Counted from the first letter of the stretch, positions 16,768 to 25,498 are shown. The stretch: DNA of 48,640 nt from Bradyrhizobium murdochi (GCF_000472965.1 NZ_AXAU01000032.1:1-48640), one strand, 5' to 3'. Translations and numbers: made by a program. The notes: generated from the letters alone by a model not told the origin.

Positions 16768-18120
16768 TCACTTGCCGCTACAAATACTGTTCGACGTCAC
16801 GAAACTCGAAGACCGGCGCGAAAGATCCTTGCGAACTGACCCAGCAATGACCGAACCTCCCTTGGCGTTTGGTCCAGCCATCGGGTTTGGGATGACGACT
16901 TGTCTTTCACTCTCATTTGGTAAGTTTGCAGACTTGCGTGACAGCCAATCGCTATTGCTCAATGTACACAGTGCATAGGCTTTAACGGGGAGTAACAGAA
17001 AGATGTTGATGAGTGTGTGCAGAGAAAAGCCGAGAAAGCGCAGTTCGCGAGCACGAAAGGCTGCGACGCTGCAGCGAACCACGGTCATTGATGCGATAAT
17101 CAGTCCTGTCCACCACGGTACTGTGGCTGTGATTGCGAGCTGCGCGAGCGCCGCTAGCGCTGAAACGGCGAGAAGTAGCGGACCGAGATTCTGTCCGACT
17201 ACATCTAGCGTGAGATAGCGATCAAGTTCGGGCAACAGGCGCAGCGCAAGGAAGGTGTCACGGAAAGTGCTGCGTGCCCAACGGAGTTGTTGGCGCAGAT
17301 ACGGTCCTAGCCTATCCGGAACCACTGTTGCCGCGACGGCGTCGGGAACGTACTCCGTTCGAAACCCTGCTTTCAACATGAGGATCGTAAGGTGGCGATC
17401 CTCACCGAAGTCGCTTGGCTTTCCGCGAAAAAACTGCGTCTCGTACTGATCTAACAGCAAAAGGAGCGCGGAACGGCGATACATGGCACATGGGCCGCAG
17501 CAGCACATAACGGCGCCGAAGCGAGCCTGTGCCGCGCGCTCTTCGTTGCAAGCCAACCAGTACTCCATGTCGATGAGCCGGGTTAACCAGGTGTCGTTTC
17601 GGTTACTCGCCGTCAACTGACCCATGGCCGCCCCGATCGCTGGATCTTGCATCTTTCGTGCAAGTTTCGTGACTACATCGGCGGCAAGTATCGTGTCCGA
17701 ATCGACGTTGAGCACCAAATCTCCGGACGACCTGCGTATCGCAGCGATCTGCGCCTTCCGCTTTCCGACATTCTTTCGCAAAAGAATAACGTTGAACCTC
17801 GGGTCTTCAGCGTAGGCGTCGTGAACGGGTGCTAGGGCTTCGAGATTTCCAGAACCGTCATCAACCACATAGACCTGCAGTTTTCCGCCGTAGTCTTGGC
17901 CTGCAATGGATCTCAGACACGCCGATAGCGTGCGCGGGTCCTCGTTGAAGCAGGGGACGATGACATCCACGCTCGGCAACGCGTCGGAGACGACCACGTC
18001 ATCCGAAGCCGATGAAACGTTTGTCGGTAGAGCATAAAGAACCTGCGCGCTTTTATAGAAAGTCGAGAGCAGCGCATACAATGAAATAGCGACAGTGCTG
18101 GTCGTAGCAAGAAGATTCAT
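16768..18120 (-). CDS. nodC: NodC, N-acetylglucosaminyltransferase (chitin oligomer synthase)
   Basis: Inner-membrane family-2 glycosyltransferase that polymerises the Nod-factor backbone from UDP-GlcNAc. The ATG at 18120 (MNLLATTSTVAISLYALLST) gives the usual 450-residue protein; an in-frame start 60 bp upstream would overlap nodB. Motifs: VDVIVPCFNE (51-60), VVDDGS (85-90), DSD (140-142), the catalytic GED (239-241) and QQLRW (277-281). One N-terminal and about three C-terminal membrane segments frame the cytoplasmic domain. It starts 16 bp after the nodB stop. Confidence 0.97.
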   Translation of the reverse strand: MNLLATTSTVAISLYALLSTFYKSAQVLYALPTNVSSASDDVVVSDALPSVDVIVPCFNEDPRTLSACLRSIAGQDYGGKLQVYVVDDGSGNLEALAPVHDAYAEDPRFNVILLRKNVGKRKAQIAAIRRSSGDLVLNVDSDTILAADVVTKLARKMQDPAIGAAMGQLTASNRNDTWLTRLIDMEYWLACNEERAAQARFGAVMCCCGPCAMYRRSALLLLLDQYETQFFRGKPSDFGEDRHLTILMLKAGFRTEYVPDAVAATVVPDRLGPYLRQQLRWARSTFRDTFLALRLLPELDRYLTLDVVGQNLGPLLLAVSALAALAQLAITATVPWWTGLIIASMTVVRCSVAAFRARELRFLGFSLHTLINIFLLLPVKAYALCTLSNSDWLSRKSANLPNESERQVVIPNPMAGPNAKGGSVIAGSVRKDLSRRSSSFVTSNSICSGK

Positions 18121-18136
18121 GGGTGTGTCGATTTGT

Positions 18137-18796
18137 TTAGTGAGGTTGAGGAAGCGAGCGGATTGACAATCCGCGGCCATGCAATGCTGGAATCAGGTGG
18201 GAAAGCGCCAAGACGGTCTGGTCGCGAACACGAGCATGAGTAGCCCGTCCCAACTCCTCGGGAGGACATCCATCGTGCAAGAGCACGATTGCACCCGGCC
18301 GGACAGAGGCAAGCACAGCGTCGACAATCGCGTTAACGCCGGGACGAGACCAGTCTCGCGGATCTACCGACCAGTGCAGGGCGGCCAGTCCAGCCCGCGC
18401 CGACGTGGTGAGTACCTCTTCGCTCCACATCCCATAAGGCGCACGGATGTGCCGCAGCGCGGCCTGGGGGCACGCCATTTTGATGACCCTGCTTGCCGTT
18501 ATGATTTCATATTGCACTTCGGTGAGTTCGCATCTGGACAGGTCCGGATGAGTCATCGTGTGGTTTGCGACCTCGTGCCCTTCTGCGATCATTCGTCGGA
18601 TTAGTTTCGGCTGGTCCGCCGCGTACGCGCCGATGACGAAGAAAGTTGCGGGCACTCCGTGTTCTGCGAGCACATCCAGGATATCTGGCGTGCAGAGTGG
18701 ATCGGGACCGTCGTCAAACGTCAGATAGACGCCGCGACTTTCAGTGCGGTCAGCGTACTCGCTGCGCACTTCGCATAAGCGGTCGAGGTATGTCAC
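18137..18796 (-). CDS. nodB: NodB, chitooligosaccharide deacetylase
   Basis: Removes the acetyl group from the non-reducing GlcNAc so that NodA can acylate it. The 219-residue protein is a family-4 polysaccharide deacetylase: TFDDGPD (26-32) with base and metal aspartates, HTMTH (79-83) with two zinc histidines, RAPYG (118-122) and LLHDG (H174). It starts at GTG and overlaps the end of nodA by 4 bases, indicating coupled translation. Confidence 0.97.
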   Translation of the reverse strand: MTYLDRLCEVRSEYADRTESRGVYLTFDDGPDPLCTPDILDVLAEHGVPATFFVIGAYAADQPKLIRRMIAEGHEVANHTMTHPDLSRCELTEVQYEIITASRVIKMACPQAALRHIRAPYGMWSEEVLTTSARAGLAALHWSVDPRDWSRPGVNAIVDAVLASVRPGAIVLLHDGCPPEELGRATHARVRDQTVLALSHLIPALHGRGLSIRSLPQPH

Positions 18797-19425
18797 AGCT
18801 CTGGCCCGTTCCGATCAATCACGGTACCAGTCGGCCACTCGCTGATCGGCCGTCCAATCGGCAGAACCAAGACAAGCACGTCCTCGACGCGCGTGGGCGA
18901 CAAGTTCAGATACACATCCGGAAGAGTGGACCGCACGCGAACCCCAGAGATAATGGTCGCCAGACCGCGGCGGGTCAGCAACCTTGTAAGATGGCCCTTC
19001 AGTGCATGCCGAACCGCACCGAAACCGAATGGAACGCCAAGCTTCTGCAGTACTGGATACATCACGCGCATTGAGTGGGTGATTCCGAGCCCCTCAAGAT
19101 CCGGACGTACCCCGTACAATCCGAGCTCGGCCACTAGTAGATCGACCTCTCCGACCTTGATGAAGCGGCGTAGCGCGCCGATATGAGCCGCTACGCCGCG
19201 TGCGTCGTAGCCGATCACACGGACCTCAGGTCTCGCGCCGGCCCAACTTCGATGGTCTCCGAATGGTTTGGCATTGAATTCGCCGGTGGGACCGTAGGTC
19301 CTTCGGAAGAAGTCGGAGAGTTCGATATGGTCGGCGAGGCGCAGTTCATTTTCCCAGGCCACCCTCCACCGCACCGGCGAGCGCATGGACACACCAGCCG
19401 TAGAGCTGGATACGGCAATATTCAT
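18793..19425 (-). CDS. nodA: NodA, N-acyltransferase of Nod factors
   Basis: Transfers the fatty acyl chain to the free amino group made by NodB. I choose the ATG at 19425 (MNIAVSSSTAG), which gives 210 residues as in bradyrhizobial NodA and has GAGG eight bases upstream; the longer frame reading up to 19572 lies in the preceding ORF. Conserved blocks include WENELRLADHIELSDFFR, GPTGEFNAKPF, RSWAGARPE, DLLVAELGLYGVRPDLEGL and IDRNGPEL at the C-terminus. The start codon overlaps the stop of the preceding receiver-like ORF by 4 bases (ATGA). Confidence 0.97.
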   Translation of the reverse strand: MNIAVSSSTAGVSMRSPVRWRVAWENELRLADHIELSDFFRRTYGPTGEFNAKPFGDHRSWAGARPEVRVIGYDARGVAAHIGALRRFIKVGEVDLLVAELGLYGVRPDLEGLGITHSMRVMYPVLQKLGVPFGFGAVRHALKGHLTRLLTRRGLATIISGVRVRSTLPDVYLNLSPTRVEDVLVLVLPIGRPISEWPTGTVIDRNGPEL

Positions 19426-19778
19426 AATTGCCTCGCATGCACTGTCTGGCGCTTGACGATGGAGTTGATGCACGCGAGCCCTTCGCTTTCGATGAATGGC
19501 TTCACCGGGGAATGGGAAACGCTGGCTGCGGCCAGATGCTGGCATAGCTGGGGCCCAGCCACTCCGGGCCACTGAACATTCGCTATCAAGCAGGACGTGC
19601 TGCGAGAACGGCTGAATTGCGAGAACTCATCTGCGCACTGGACAGATTCGCAATTTTCGCCTGTCAAACAGAGTGCGCCTGTCAGCGCTTCACAGACCGA
19701 TGCATCGCTATCCACGACGGAGATTACATCGAGCGCGTGTGCCATTCGCACCAGATCCACTGGGGACTTCTCCTGCAT
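19422..19778 (-). CDS. Degenerate response-regulator receiver-like protein in the nodY position
   Basis: The frame that stops at 19422 overlaps the nodA ATG by 4 bases, a sign of coupled translation. From the ATG at 19778 it gives 118 residues. Residues about 15-95 resemble a FixJ-type receiver (VVDSDASVCEALTGALCLTG; then LIANVQWPGVAGPQLCQHLA), but the phospho-acceptor aspartate of the usual 'LDVRLPG' is replaced by Asn and the last third of the domain is missing. The gene sits between the nod box and nodA, where bradyrhizobia carry nodY; I cannot confirm that it is nodY itself. The start is uncertain because the same frame is open up to 20129 through leader sequence. Confidence 0.55.
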   Translation of the reverse strand: MQEKSPVDLVRMAHALDVISVVDSDASVCEALTGALCLTGENCESVQCADEFSQFSRSRSTSCLIANVQWPGVAGPQLCQHLAAASVSHSPVKPFIESEGLACINSIVKRQTVHARQL

Positions 19779-20190
19779 TTTGCGCACGATTTGACTGCTA
19801 TGGACACGCGATAGATTTGGCCGGGTCGCAAAGGCATTTGGCGCCTTCAATCGGCAGCTCCTGACTGGTTGCGACGTTAGAGCGAACTGGCGGGCTGGAT
19901 CAATTCTACGGAGGTAAACGGCCAATATAGAAACAGTTGGAGAAGCTATACGAACGTTTATCGGTAGTGTGCGGCAATGCGACCTGCGGCACGCCTGTCG
20001 CGTCAAGCCACTGCGATGCAGTTTGCGCAACCCGTTGAAACCTCTGGCTCCAATGGACATGCGCTTCGATCGGCGCTCGGGGTGCAGCTGAGACTTTTTC
20101 GCGGAGCCGGGGCAAAGACCGATAAGCATTCCTGATATGCCTGAACTTTGTGTTTGTCCCGACCGACGGCTTTGCTATCGCCATTCGGCA
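19730..20190 (-). repeat. Leader of the nodA operon, paralogous to 6917-7365
   Basis: The leader between the nod box and the nodY-position ORF is repeated in diverged form in front of the sulfotransferase. Read on the minus strand both copies contain GATAAACNTNCGTATAGC followed about 90 bp later by TCAGGAGCTGCCGATTG. The duplicate is in the opposite orientation, about 13 kb away. Confidence 0.75.
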
Positions 20191-20238
20191 CAATTGGTAA
20201 AATCGATTGTTTTTATTGAACTCATCCAAAGGATGGAT
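20191..20238 (-). promoter_or_regulatory. nod box of the nodABCSUIJ-nolO operon
   Basis: Minus strand: ATCCATCCTTTGGATG, then AGTTCAATAAAAACAATCG, then ATTTTACCAATTG. This is an almost canonical 48-bp nod box, and the flavonoid-activated NodD1 encoded next to it should bind here. It lies 12 bp from the divergent nodD1 start, so it probably also influences nodD1. Confidence 0.95.
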
Positions 20239-20249
20239 AACTCCACGCT

Positions 20250-21194
20250 ATGCGCTTCAAAGGACTTGATCTAAATCTTCTCGTCGCGCTCGATGCTCTG
20301 ATGACCGAGCGCAATCTCACCGCGGCGGCACGCAGCATCAATCTGAGCCAGCCGGCCATGAGTGCGGCCGTCGCCCGGCTACGCGCTTATTTCCGCGATG
20401 AACTATTTACGATGAGCGGCAGGGAGCTTGTCCCAACACCACGAGCGAAGCGGCTCGCAGGACCGATTCGCGAGACTCTGGTGCACATTCAGCTCTCCAT
20501 TATTTCCCGCGACACGTTCAACCCAGCCGAATCGGACCGCCGCTTCAGGATCCTGCTTTCCGATTTCATGACAGTTGTTTTTTTTCGAAGGATCCTCGAC
20601 CGTGTCGCGCAGGAAGCTCCCGCCGTCCGGTTCGAATTTCTGCCCTTTATCGAAGAGCCCGATGAGCTTCTGCGGCGCGGCGAGGTCGACTTTCTTGTCT
20701 TACCGGAATTGTTCATGTCGAGCGCGCATCCTAAAGCGACACTGTTCGAGGAGACACTCGTGTGCGTAGGCTGCCGCACTAACAAGCAGCTGTCACGGCA
20801 GCTTACATTCGACAAATACATATCAATGGGACACGTTGCAGCGAAGTTCGGGCAGGCGCTTAGGCCCAATATTGAGGAGTGGTTCTTGCTTGAGCACGGT
20901 CTTAAGAGACGCATCGAGGTCGCTGTGCAGGGCTTTACGATGATCCCGCCGATGCTATCGGGGACTGAGCGTATAGCGACGATGCCCTCAAGGTTGGCCC
21001 AGCATTTCGCAAAGACGATGCCCCTGCGGATCGTCGAAACTCCTCTCCCACTTCCCGCATTCACCGAGGCCATCCAATGGCCTGCCCTCCACAATACTGA
21101 TCCGGCAAGCATTTGGATGCGGCGGATAATGTTGCAGGAGGCGGCCCGCATGGCATCTCCGCGTAAGACCCCCCGAAATCGCAGGCGCTGCTAG
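20250..21194 (+). CDS. nodD1: NodD1, LysR-type flavonoid-responsive activator
   Basis: Binds nod boxes and activates nod genes when plant flavonoids are present. The 314-residue protein starts MRFKGLDLNLLVALDALMTE, has the winged HTH with TAAARSINLSQPAMSAAVARL (about 23-45), and a LysR effector domain through the C-terminus. It is transcribed divergently from the nod operon with the nod box in between, the arrangement of the principal nodD in Bradyrhizobium. It is closely similar to the second copy at 21980. Confidence 0.95.
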   Translation: MRFKGLDLNLLVALDALMTERNLTAAARSINLSQPAMSAAVARLRAYFRDELFTMSGRELVPTPRAKRLAGPIRETLVHIQLSIISRDTFNPAESDRRFRILLSDFMTVVFFRRILDRVAQEAPAVRFEFLPFIEEPDELLRRGEVDFLVLPELFMSSAHPKATLFEETLVCVGCRTNKQLSRQLTFDKYISMGHVAAKFGQALRPNIEEWFLLEHGLKRRIEVAVQGFTMIPPMLSGTERIATMPSRLAQHFAKTMPLRIVETPLPLPAFTEAIQWPALHNTDPASIWMRRIMLQEAARMASPRKTPRNRRRC

Positions 21195-21569
21195 GTTTTG
21201 CTCGAGGCCTCTTAACAACCTGGTCTCGGCCATCCAGATGCAAGATCAGCTGCTCGCTCGGGCCGCTCTCGTATGCCGCATGTCTCGGAAGCCCGCACTG
21301 CAAGAGGCACGTACGCCACTTCTGCATGCAGAACAACCCCTGCAATTCGATGTCAGCCGCGCGCCCGAATTGGCGCGCTTAAGCAGCCGCTGATCAAGTA
21401 GCGATATTATCTTGCTTCGCGCCAGCCGCCTGGCAGGTCTGCCGCAAGATGTTCTTGGAACTAGGCAAAGAGCGCAGCGGAGGGCTTTTACGCGATTGTG
21501 CCGGGCTGCATTTGGCACCTGTGCCCGCGAGGTGGTTCAGATATTCCGACAGACGCATTTGTCGAATGA

Positions 21570-21740
21570 AATGATGTTCAGCTACACCAATGAAATTGCT
21601 TGAATCGCACACTGCGTCAGGTTGTAGGCTCACAAACGACGAGCAAAGCTATGCCACGCGGAGCGTCGATAGCGCATCTGCGGCGCTATTGGCGTAATGG
21701 TGGGCAACGCGCCCTACTCTCAGCGGTTCATAGTGATCGA
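21570..21740 (+). pseudogene. Relic of the nolA promoter and 5' end, upstream of nodD2
   Basis: The stretch aligns with 24310-24490: CTTGAATC...CGTCAGGTTGTAGGCT, then AAAGCTATGCCACGC versus AAAGCTACACCACGA, GGCGTCGAT(A/G)GCGCAT, and GCGTAATGGT versus GAGTAACGGT. The coding part is broken and ends within the helix-turn-helix region. This points to a past duplication of nolA or to a nolA promoter retained in front of nodD2. Confidence 0.65.
21600..21630 (+). promoter_or_regulatory. MerR-type promoter with 19-bp spacer upstream of nodD2
   Basis: TTGAAT - 19 bp - TAGGCT. The long 19-bp spacer is characteristic of promoters activated by MerR-family proteins, and NolA belongs to that family. The same sequence precedes nolA. 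It lies 350 bp upstream of the nodD2 start and could mediate the known induction of nodD2 by NolA. Confidence 0.6.
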
Positions 21741-21979
21741 TGTAGCGCTGGGAGCGATTGCTGAGCGCACCAAAGGCCCTACTTCAAGCCGCGGGCGACT
21801 TCCTCGCCCGCTCGCATCCTCCGTTGCGCAACCAACATGCTTGCGACGAGTACGAGAGCCTTCTGTGCGATCGCGCGGGTAGCCCAGAAAGAGCCTAGCT
21901 CGGGGGCGATTGGGACCTTCATCGAGGTACCCATTGTTGCTCAATGTTTACAACGCAAAGGCTTTCAGCGGGAGACGAT

Positions 21980-22933
21980 ATGCGTTTTAAGGGCCTTGAT
22001 CTAAATCTTCTTGTTGCGCTCGATGCTTTGATGACCGAGCGTAACCTCACCGCGGCGGCACGCAGCATCAAGCTGAGCCAGCCGGCCATGAGCGCCGCCG
22101 TCGCCCGACTACGCGCCTATTTCCGCGATGACCTATTTACGATGAGAGGCCGGGAACTGGTTCCAACACCGCGTGCCGAAGGGCTCGCCGCCCCTATTCG
22201 CGAGGCTCTGCTGCACATCCAGCTCTCGATTATTTCCCAGGATGTGTTCAACCCTGCCAAATCGGATCGCCGCTTCCGGATCCTCCTTTCCGATTTCATG
22301 ACAATCGTATTCTTTCGAAAGGTCATGGACCGTGTCGCACGGGAAGCTCCCGCCGTCAGTTTCGAATTGCTGCCACTCGTCGATGCGACCGACGAGCTTC
22401 TCCGGCGCGGTGAAGTCGATTTTCTTATCTTGCCGGAATTGTTCATGTCGAGCGCACACCCTAAAGCCACATTGTTCGAGGAGAGACTCGTGTGCGTCGG
22501 ATGCCGCACGAACAAGCAGCTTCCAACGCCGCTTACATTCGAGAGATACATGTCCATGGGACATGTTGCGGTCAAGTTCGGGCTTACGCGAAAGCCCTCC
22601 ATTGAGGAATGGTTCTTACTCAAGCACGGTCTCAACAGACGCATCGAGGTTGTCGTGCAGAGCTTTAGCATGATCCCCCCGGTACTATTGGATACTGACC
22701 GCATAGGTACGATGCCCTCAAGGCTGGTTAAGCATTTCGAAAACACGATGCCCCTGCAGATCGTCGAACTTACGCGGTCACTTCCCGCGTTTACCGAGGC
22801 TCTCCAATGGCCCGCTTTTCACAATAGTGATCCGGCAAGCATCTGGATGCGGCAGATATTGTTGGAAGAGGCGTCCCGCATGAGTCCTCCGTCTGACACC
22901 ACGAAAGATGCAGGCGCCCCTAAATTCACTTAA
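21980..22933 (+). CDS. nodD2: NodD2, second LysR-type NodD
   Basis: Second NodD; in Bradyrhizobium NodD2 represses nod genes, partly in response to NolA and population density. I start it at the ATG at 21980 (MRFKGLDLN), matching NodD1; a frame extends 36 bp further upstream. It has 317 residues, is clearly paralogous to NodD1 over the whole length (HTH TAAARSIKLSQPAMSAAVARL), and diverges most in the effector domain and at the C-terminus. No nod box is upstream; the nolA-like promoter relic at 21600 is the best regulatory candidate. Confidence 0.93.
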   Translation: MRFKGLDLNLLVALDALMTERNLTAAARSIKLSQPAMSAAVARLRAYFRDDLFTMRGRELVPTPRAEGLAAPIREALLHIQLSIISQDVFNPAKSDRRFRILLSDFMTIVFFRKVMDRVAREAPAVSFELLPLVDATDELLRRGEVDFLILPELFMSSAHPKATLFEERLVCVGCRTNKQLPTPLTFERYMSMGHVAVKFGLTRKPSIEEWFLLKHGLNRRIEVVVQSFSMIPPVLLDTDRIGTMPSRLVKHFENTMPLQIVELTRSLPAFTEALQWPAFHNSDPASIWMRQILLEEASRMSPPSDTTKDAGAPKFT

Positions 22934-24029
22934 AGCGTCTTCTCACCTCCTCTTCCATCAATCCGGGTTACCCCAACTGAGCCTTATTCATCCTAAGCGC
23001 GAATTCGCAAGGCGTGCTATGTCTCTAATATCTAGACGCACATCTCAGCCGTCTCGCGCGCGCTTAACATAGGCTCCTCTCGGCTTGACGCCATTCTCTG
23101 TCGAGCTCGATGGCGACAATTTGCGGCGTTGAAGATTAGTGACCCATTGCAAATGCCTATTGAACCTGCCACACCGGCAATGTTCTCAAGCCGGCGGTTG
23201 GGCTCGCTCGAGAGGATAGCGACCCAGTCCAGCAGAGACGGAGCGCGACATGCAAACGATTTAAGCGATCAACGACATTTCCTACACATGGTCGGCGGCA
23301 GTTCTGGCCCGAAGTCAGCTCCGATATCTACATTCGCTGTACATTCGTTCTCCTCGGAGCTGATGACTTTGAGGGGGCGCCCGGTCCTCGGGCCGCACTC
23401 CCTCCCCACCTCCAGCAGCGCATCATCTGCAAATCGAAGCGGTTGCAGGACTGATCTGCGACGGCAAGTACGCGCTCCTGGCAACCCAATTGCGCAACTA
23501 ACTCGCAAGCGCGCTGATATCAGCAGAACTCGACATTCGCCTGCAGGGTTGCGAAGAACAGTGAGACTAGCTAATCGGCCCAGATGCGCGCAGCGCACTG
23601 GCATCGATTATTCGGAGGCATTGCCCGTCTAAGTGTCCAGCATTTGGTATACATTAAGACAGCGGGTGCCAAGCTGAGCAAGATATTGGGATTATCGTTG
23701 TTGGATCCGCATTGGCTGCCGACCGATGCTCGTATCGGCTGCGCGCTTTCTTGCAGCCATGACTTAGAATAGCGGCCTACCGAATGTGGGAATTGTCCTC
23801 TTCGCCGTGCCAATCCGGCTGCACAGGGCACTCGGTGCTCGCAAACGTTCCGAGAAAAGCTAGTCGAGTCGCCCGCGCGGCCTTGAGGCGGAGCAAAGCG
23901 CGACTGTGTTGCGCAACAGCATCACTTCAACGTATACCGCATCTTCGTCGCTGTACGCCGGCGGCCTGTCTTCTTTTGGCCAAACGTCTTAGCCACGTGC
24001 GGCCGCCTTAGCGTTAATCAAGGAGCCGA
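22934..24029. other. Gene-poor spacer between nodD2 and the small ORF before nolA
   Basis: Frames of 60-170 codons are open on both strands (for example 23129-23632 plus and 23269-23604 minus), but they overlap and show no recognisable family or ribosome site. A plus-strand stretch near 23440-23500 (VAGLICDGKYALLATQLRN) looks protein-like but is interrupted by stops. It is probably a graveyard of decayed sequence. Confidence 0.45.
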
Positions 24030-24242
24030 GTGTTGCTGCAATACAGTGGTGTCTACGATCCGGAAGACCTCTCGGTCTTGGGAAGGATTTTTGATGAAGC
24101 AGTCGCGGCTTTACCGGCCTCTATGCGAACTCCTGAAAATCGAACGGCAATCGCCACGCTTGTTCTGCAACGTGCAGCAGCCGGTGAGGCCAACTTAGCG
24201 TCCCTGATGAACTTGATGGGCGCCATTGCTTCTGCTGCTTGA
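24030..24242 (+). CDS. Small hypothetical protein upstream of nolA
   Basis: A 70-residue protein starting at GTG with AAGGAG five bases upstream, a strong ribosome site for this region. The sequence is predicted helical (DLSVLGRIFDEAVAALPASM; IATLVLQRAAAGE; LMNLMGAIASAA) with no signal peptide or known motif. It ends 145 bp before the nolA start and in the same orientation. I do not recognise a family; codon usage and the ribosome site make it likely to be real. Confidence 0.6.
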   Translation: MLLQYSGVYDPEDLSVLGRIFDEAVAALPASMRTPENRTAIATLVLQRAAAGEANLASLMNLMGAIASAA

Positions 24243-24341
24243 TCAGGCGACTCTCTGAGCGCAGCAACGTTGCTGGCGACAGAAGAGCCGCTTCGCTTGC
24301 GCCTGACTCGAAGCAGCTTTCATGTAGACCATTGAAATAGC

Positions 24342-24372
24342 TTGAATCTCACGCGACGTCAGGTTGTAGGCT
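24342..24372 (+). promoter_or_regulatory. MerR-type promoter of nolA (19-bp spacer)
   Basis: TTGAAT - 19 bp - TAGGCT, ending 15 bp before the nolA ATG. The predicted start site near 24379 leaves a very short leader. The position suits autoregulation by NolA. Confidence 0.65.
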
Positions 24373-24387
24373 TGAAATTAGAGAACC

Positions 24388-25095
24388 ATGACAAAAGCTA
24401 CACCACGAAGGCGTCGATGGCGCATTGGCGAGCTCGCAGAGGCTACCGGAGTAACGGTACGCACGCTGCATCACTATGAGCACACGGGCTTACTAAGTGC
24501 GTCGGAACGCACTGACGGCGGTCACCGCATGTACGACCGCGAAGGCCTCAAACGGGTACATCAAATCCGAGCGCTACGTGAGCTTGGCTTCTCGCTTTAC
24601 GAGATCCGTAGAGCGATTGAAGGCAAAACGTCGCTTACTGATCTATTGCGCAAGCATTTGGAGAGAATTGAACTTCAAGTCGCGCGTGCAACCCTGTTGC
24701 GAGATCGTTTGCGCAACATGACGACGGACAGTGAATTACAAGTTAGTGTAGATGAGCTACCTGCCACTCTAGATGCAATGTCGCGGGTCGAGGAAGAACG
24801 CCCTCAGCCGCCCCCATGCACATGCGTCATAGACTCAGATCGAGAGGAGCGGTGGCGGAAGATCCGCGACGAGCTGCGCGATTGTGTGGATCGGGGCGAG
24901 CATCCCTGCAGCGAACGGGCAAATGCTGTGGCGCTTAGAGCGCGCTTGCTGATCACAGAAATTGCGGGAGCTGATTCGACCGTTTCAACCATACTGAAAG
25001 TTCTTGCGCGATTGAGCGCGCCACGCAGCATGGCTGGCTGGGATCCCTGCCTAATGCAATATCTCGACCGCGCACTTGCCGCCTTGAACGGATGA
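24388..25095 (+). CDS. nolA: NolA, MerR-type nodulation regulator
   Basis: Genotype-specific nodulation regulator of Bradyrhizobium that affects nodD2 expression. The 235-residue protein has the N-terminal MerR DNA-binding domain (WRIGELAEATGVTVRTLHHYE ... GGHRMYD, about 10-50, then a second helix-turn-helix to about 75), a coiled dimerisation helix (about 80-115) and a C-terminal domain with C-rich PPPCTC near 145. Bradyrhizobial NolA is known to be made in three forms from alternative starts; internal methionines that could serve are at about 48, 111 and 130. The GAGAACC upstream gives only a modest ribosome site for the first ATG. Confidence 0.95.
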   Translation: MTKATPRRRRWRIGELAEATGVTVRTLHHYEHTGLLSASERTDGGHRMYDREGLKRVHQIRALRELGFSLYEIRRAIEGKTSLTDLLRKHLERIELQVARATLLRDRLRNMTTDSELQVSVDELPATLDAMSRVEEERPQPPPCTCVIDSDREERWRKIRDELRDCVDRGEHPCSERANAVALRARLLITEIAGADSTVSTILKVLARLSAPRSMAGWDPCLMQYLDRALAALNG

Positions 25096-25307
25096 ACTGC
25101 GCTGAACCTGCCGCGCATAATGCGTGCGCCCCTGCTGTGTTCTCCATCTATGAGAATAAATTGAGCTTTCTGGCGCCAGGGATGCGCCGGTTGTGGTTTG
25201 CCTCAGATGGTTGAGGACCCCTGTCGCTCTTCTCTAAGTTTTGCAGCGACGCTCCTTTGTCGAGACGTGACTTTGACAAATTAATCGAGACGAGCCTCCG
25301 AAGGGGC

Positions 25308-25338
25308 TTGAATCTTACGTGGCGTCAAATTGTAGGAT
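25308..25338 (+). promoter_or_regulatory. MerR-type promoter downstream of nolA
   Basis: TTGAAT - 19 bp - TAGGAT; the surroundings match the nolA promoter in GGCTTGAATCT and CGTCAA(A)TTGTAGG. It is the third copy of the element in 4 kb and points toward the small ORF at 25382. It is a candidate NolA target. Confidence 0.6.
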
Positions 25339-25381
25339 CTCAATACGACGTCGGGACAACTCCGCCTAGGCGGGAGGACGC

Positions 25382-25498
25382 ATGGACCTGCAGTACGTTC
25401 AGAGTTTCTGGGCGATAGCTCCCGCATTCTCGACGCACTGGATGATCATCGTGGCCTTGCAAGTGCTTGATCGGCGCGAGCCGTTCCGGTCCGGGTGA
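25382..25498 (+). CDS. Small ORF (38 residues) behind a NolA-type promoter
   Basis: ATG at 25382 preceded by CGGGAGGACG, a strong ribosome site. The product begins MDLQYVQSFWAIAPAFST and continues with a hydrophobic stretch HWMIIVALQVLD before a basic end. It might be a small membrane-associated peptide. The start is 44 bp downstream of the -10 box of a MerR-type promoter. I know no family; being short, it could be chance, but promoter and ribosome site line up. Confidence 0.45.
   Translation: MDLQYVQSFWAIAPAFSTHWMIIVALQVLDRREPFRSG

Noticed and set aside
23129..23632. 167-codon plus-strand frame between nodD2 and nolA
   Set aside because: It overlaps a similar minus-strand frame, has a low-complexity Ser/Arg-rich product and no ribosome site; likely chance in GC-rich DNA.
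25308..25400. A third copy of the nolA 5' end downstream of nolA
   Set aside because: Only the promoter core (CTTGAATC...TTGTAGG) is shared; the sequence after it does not align with nolA coding sequence.
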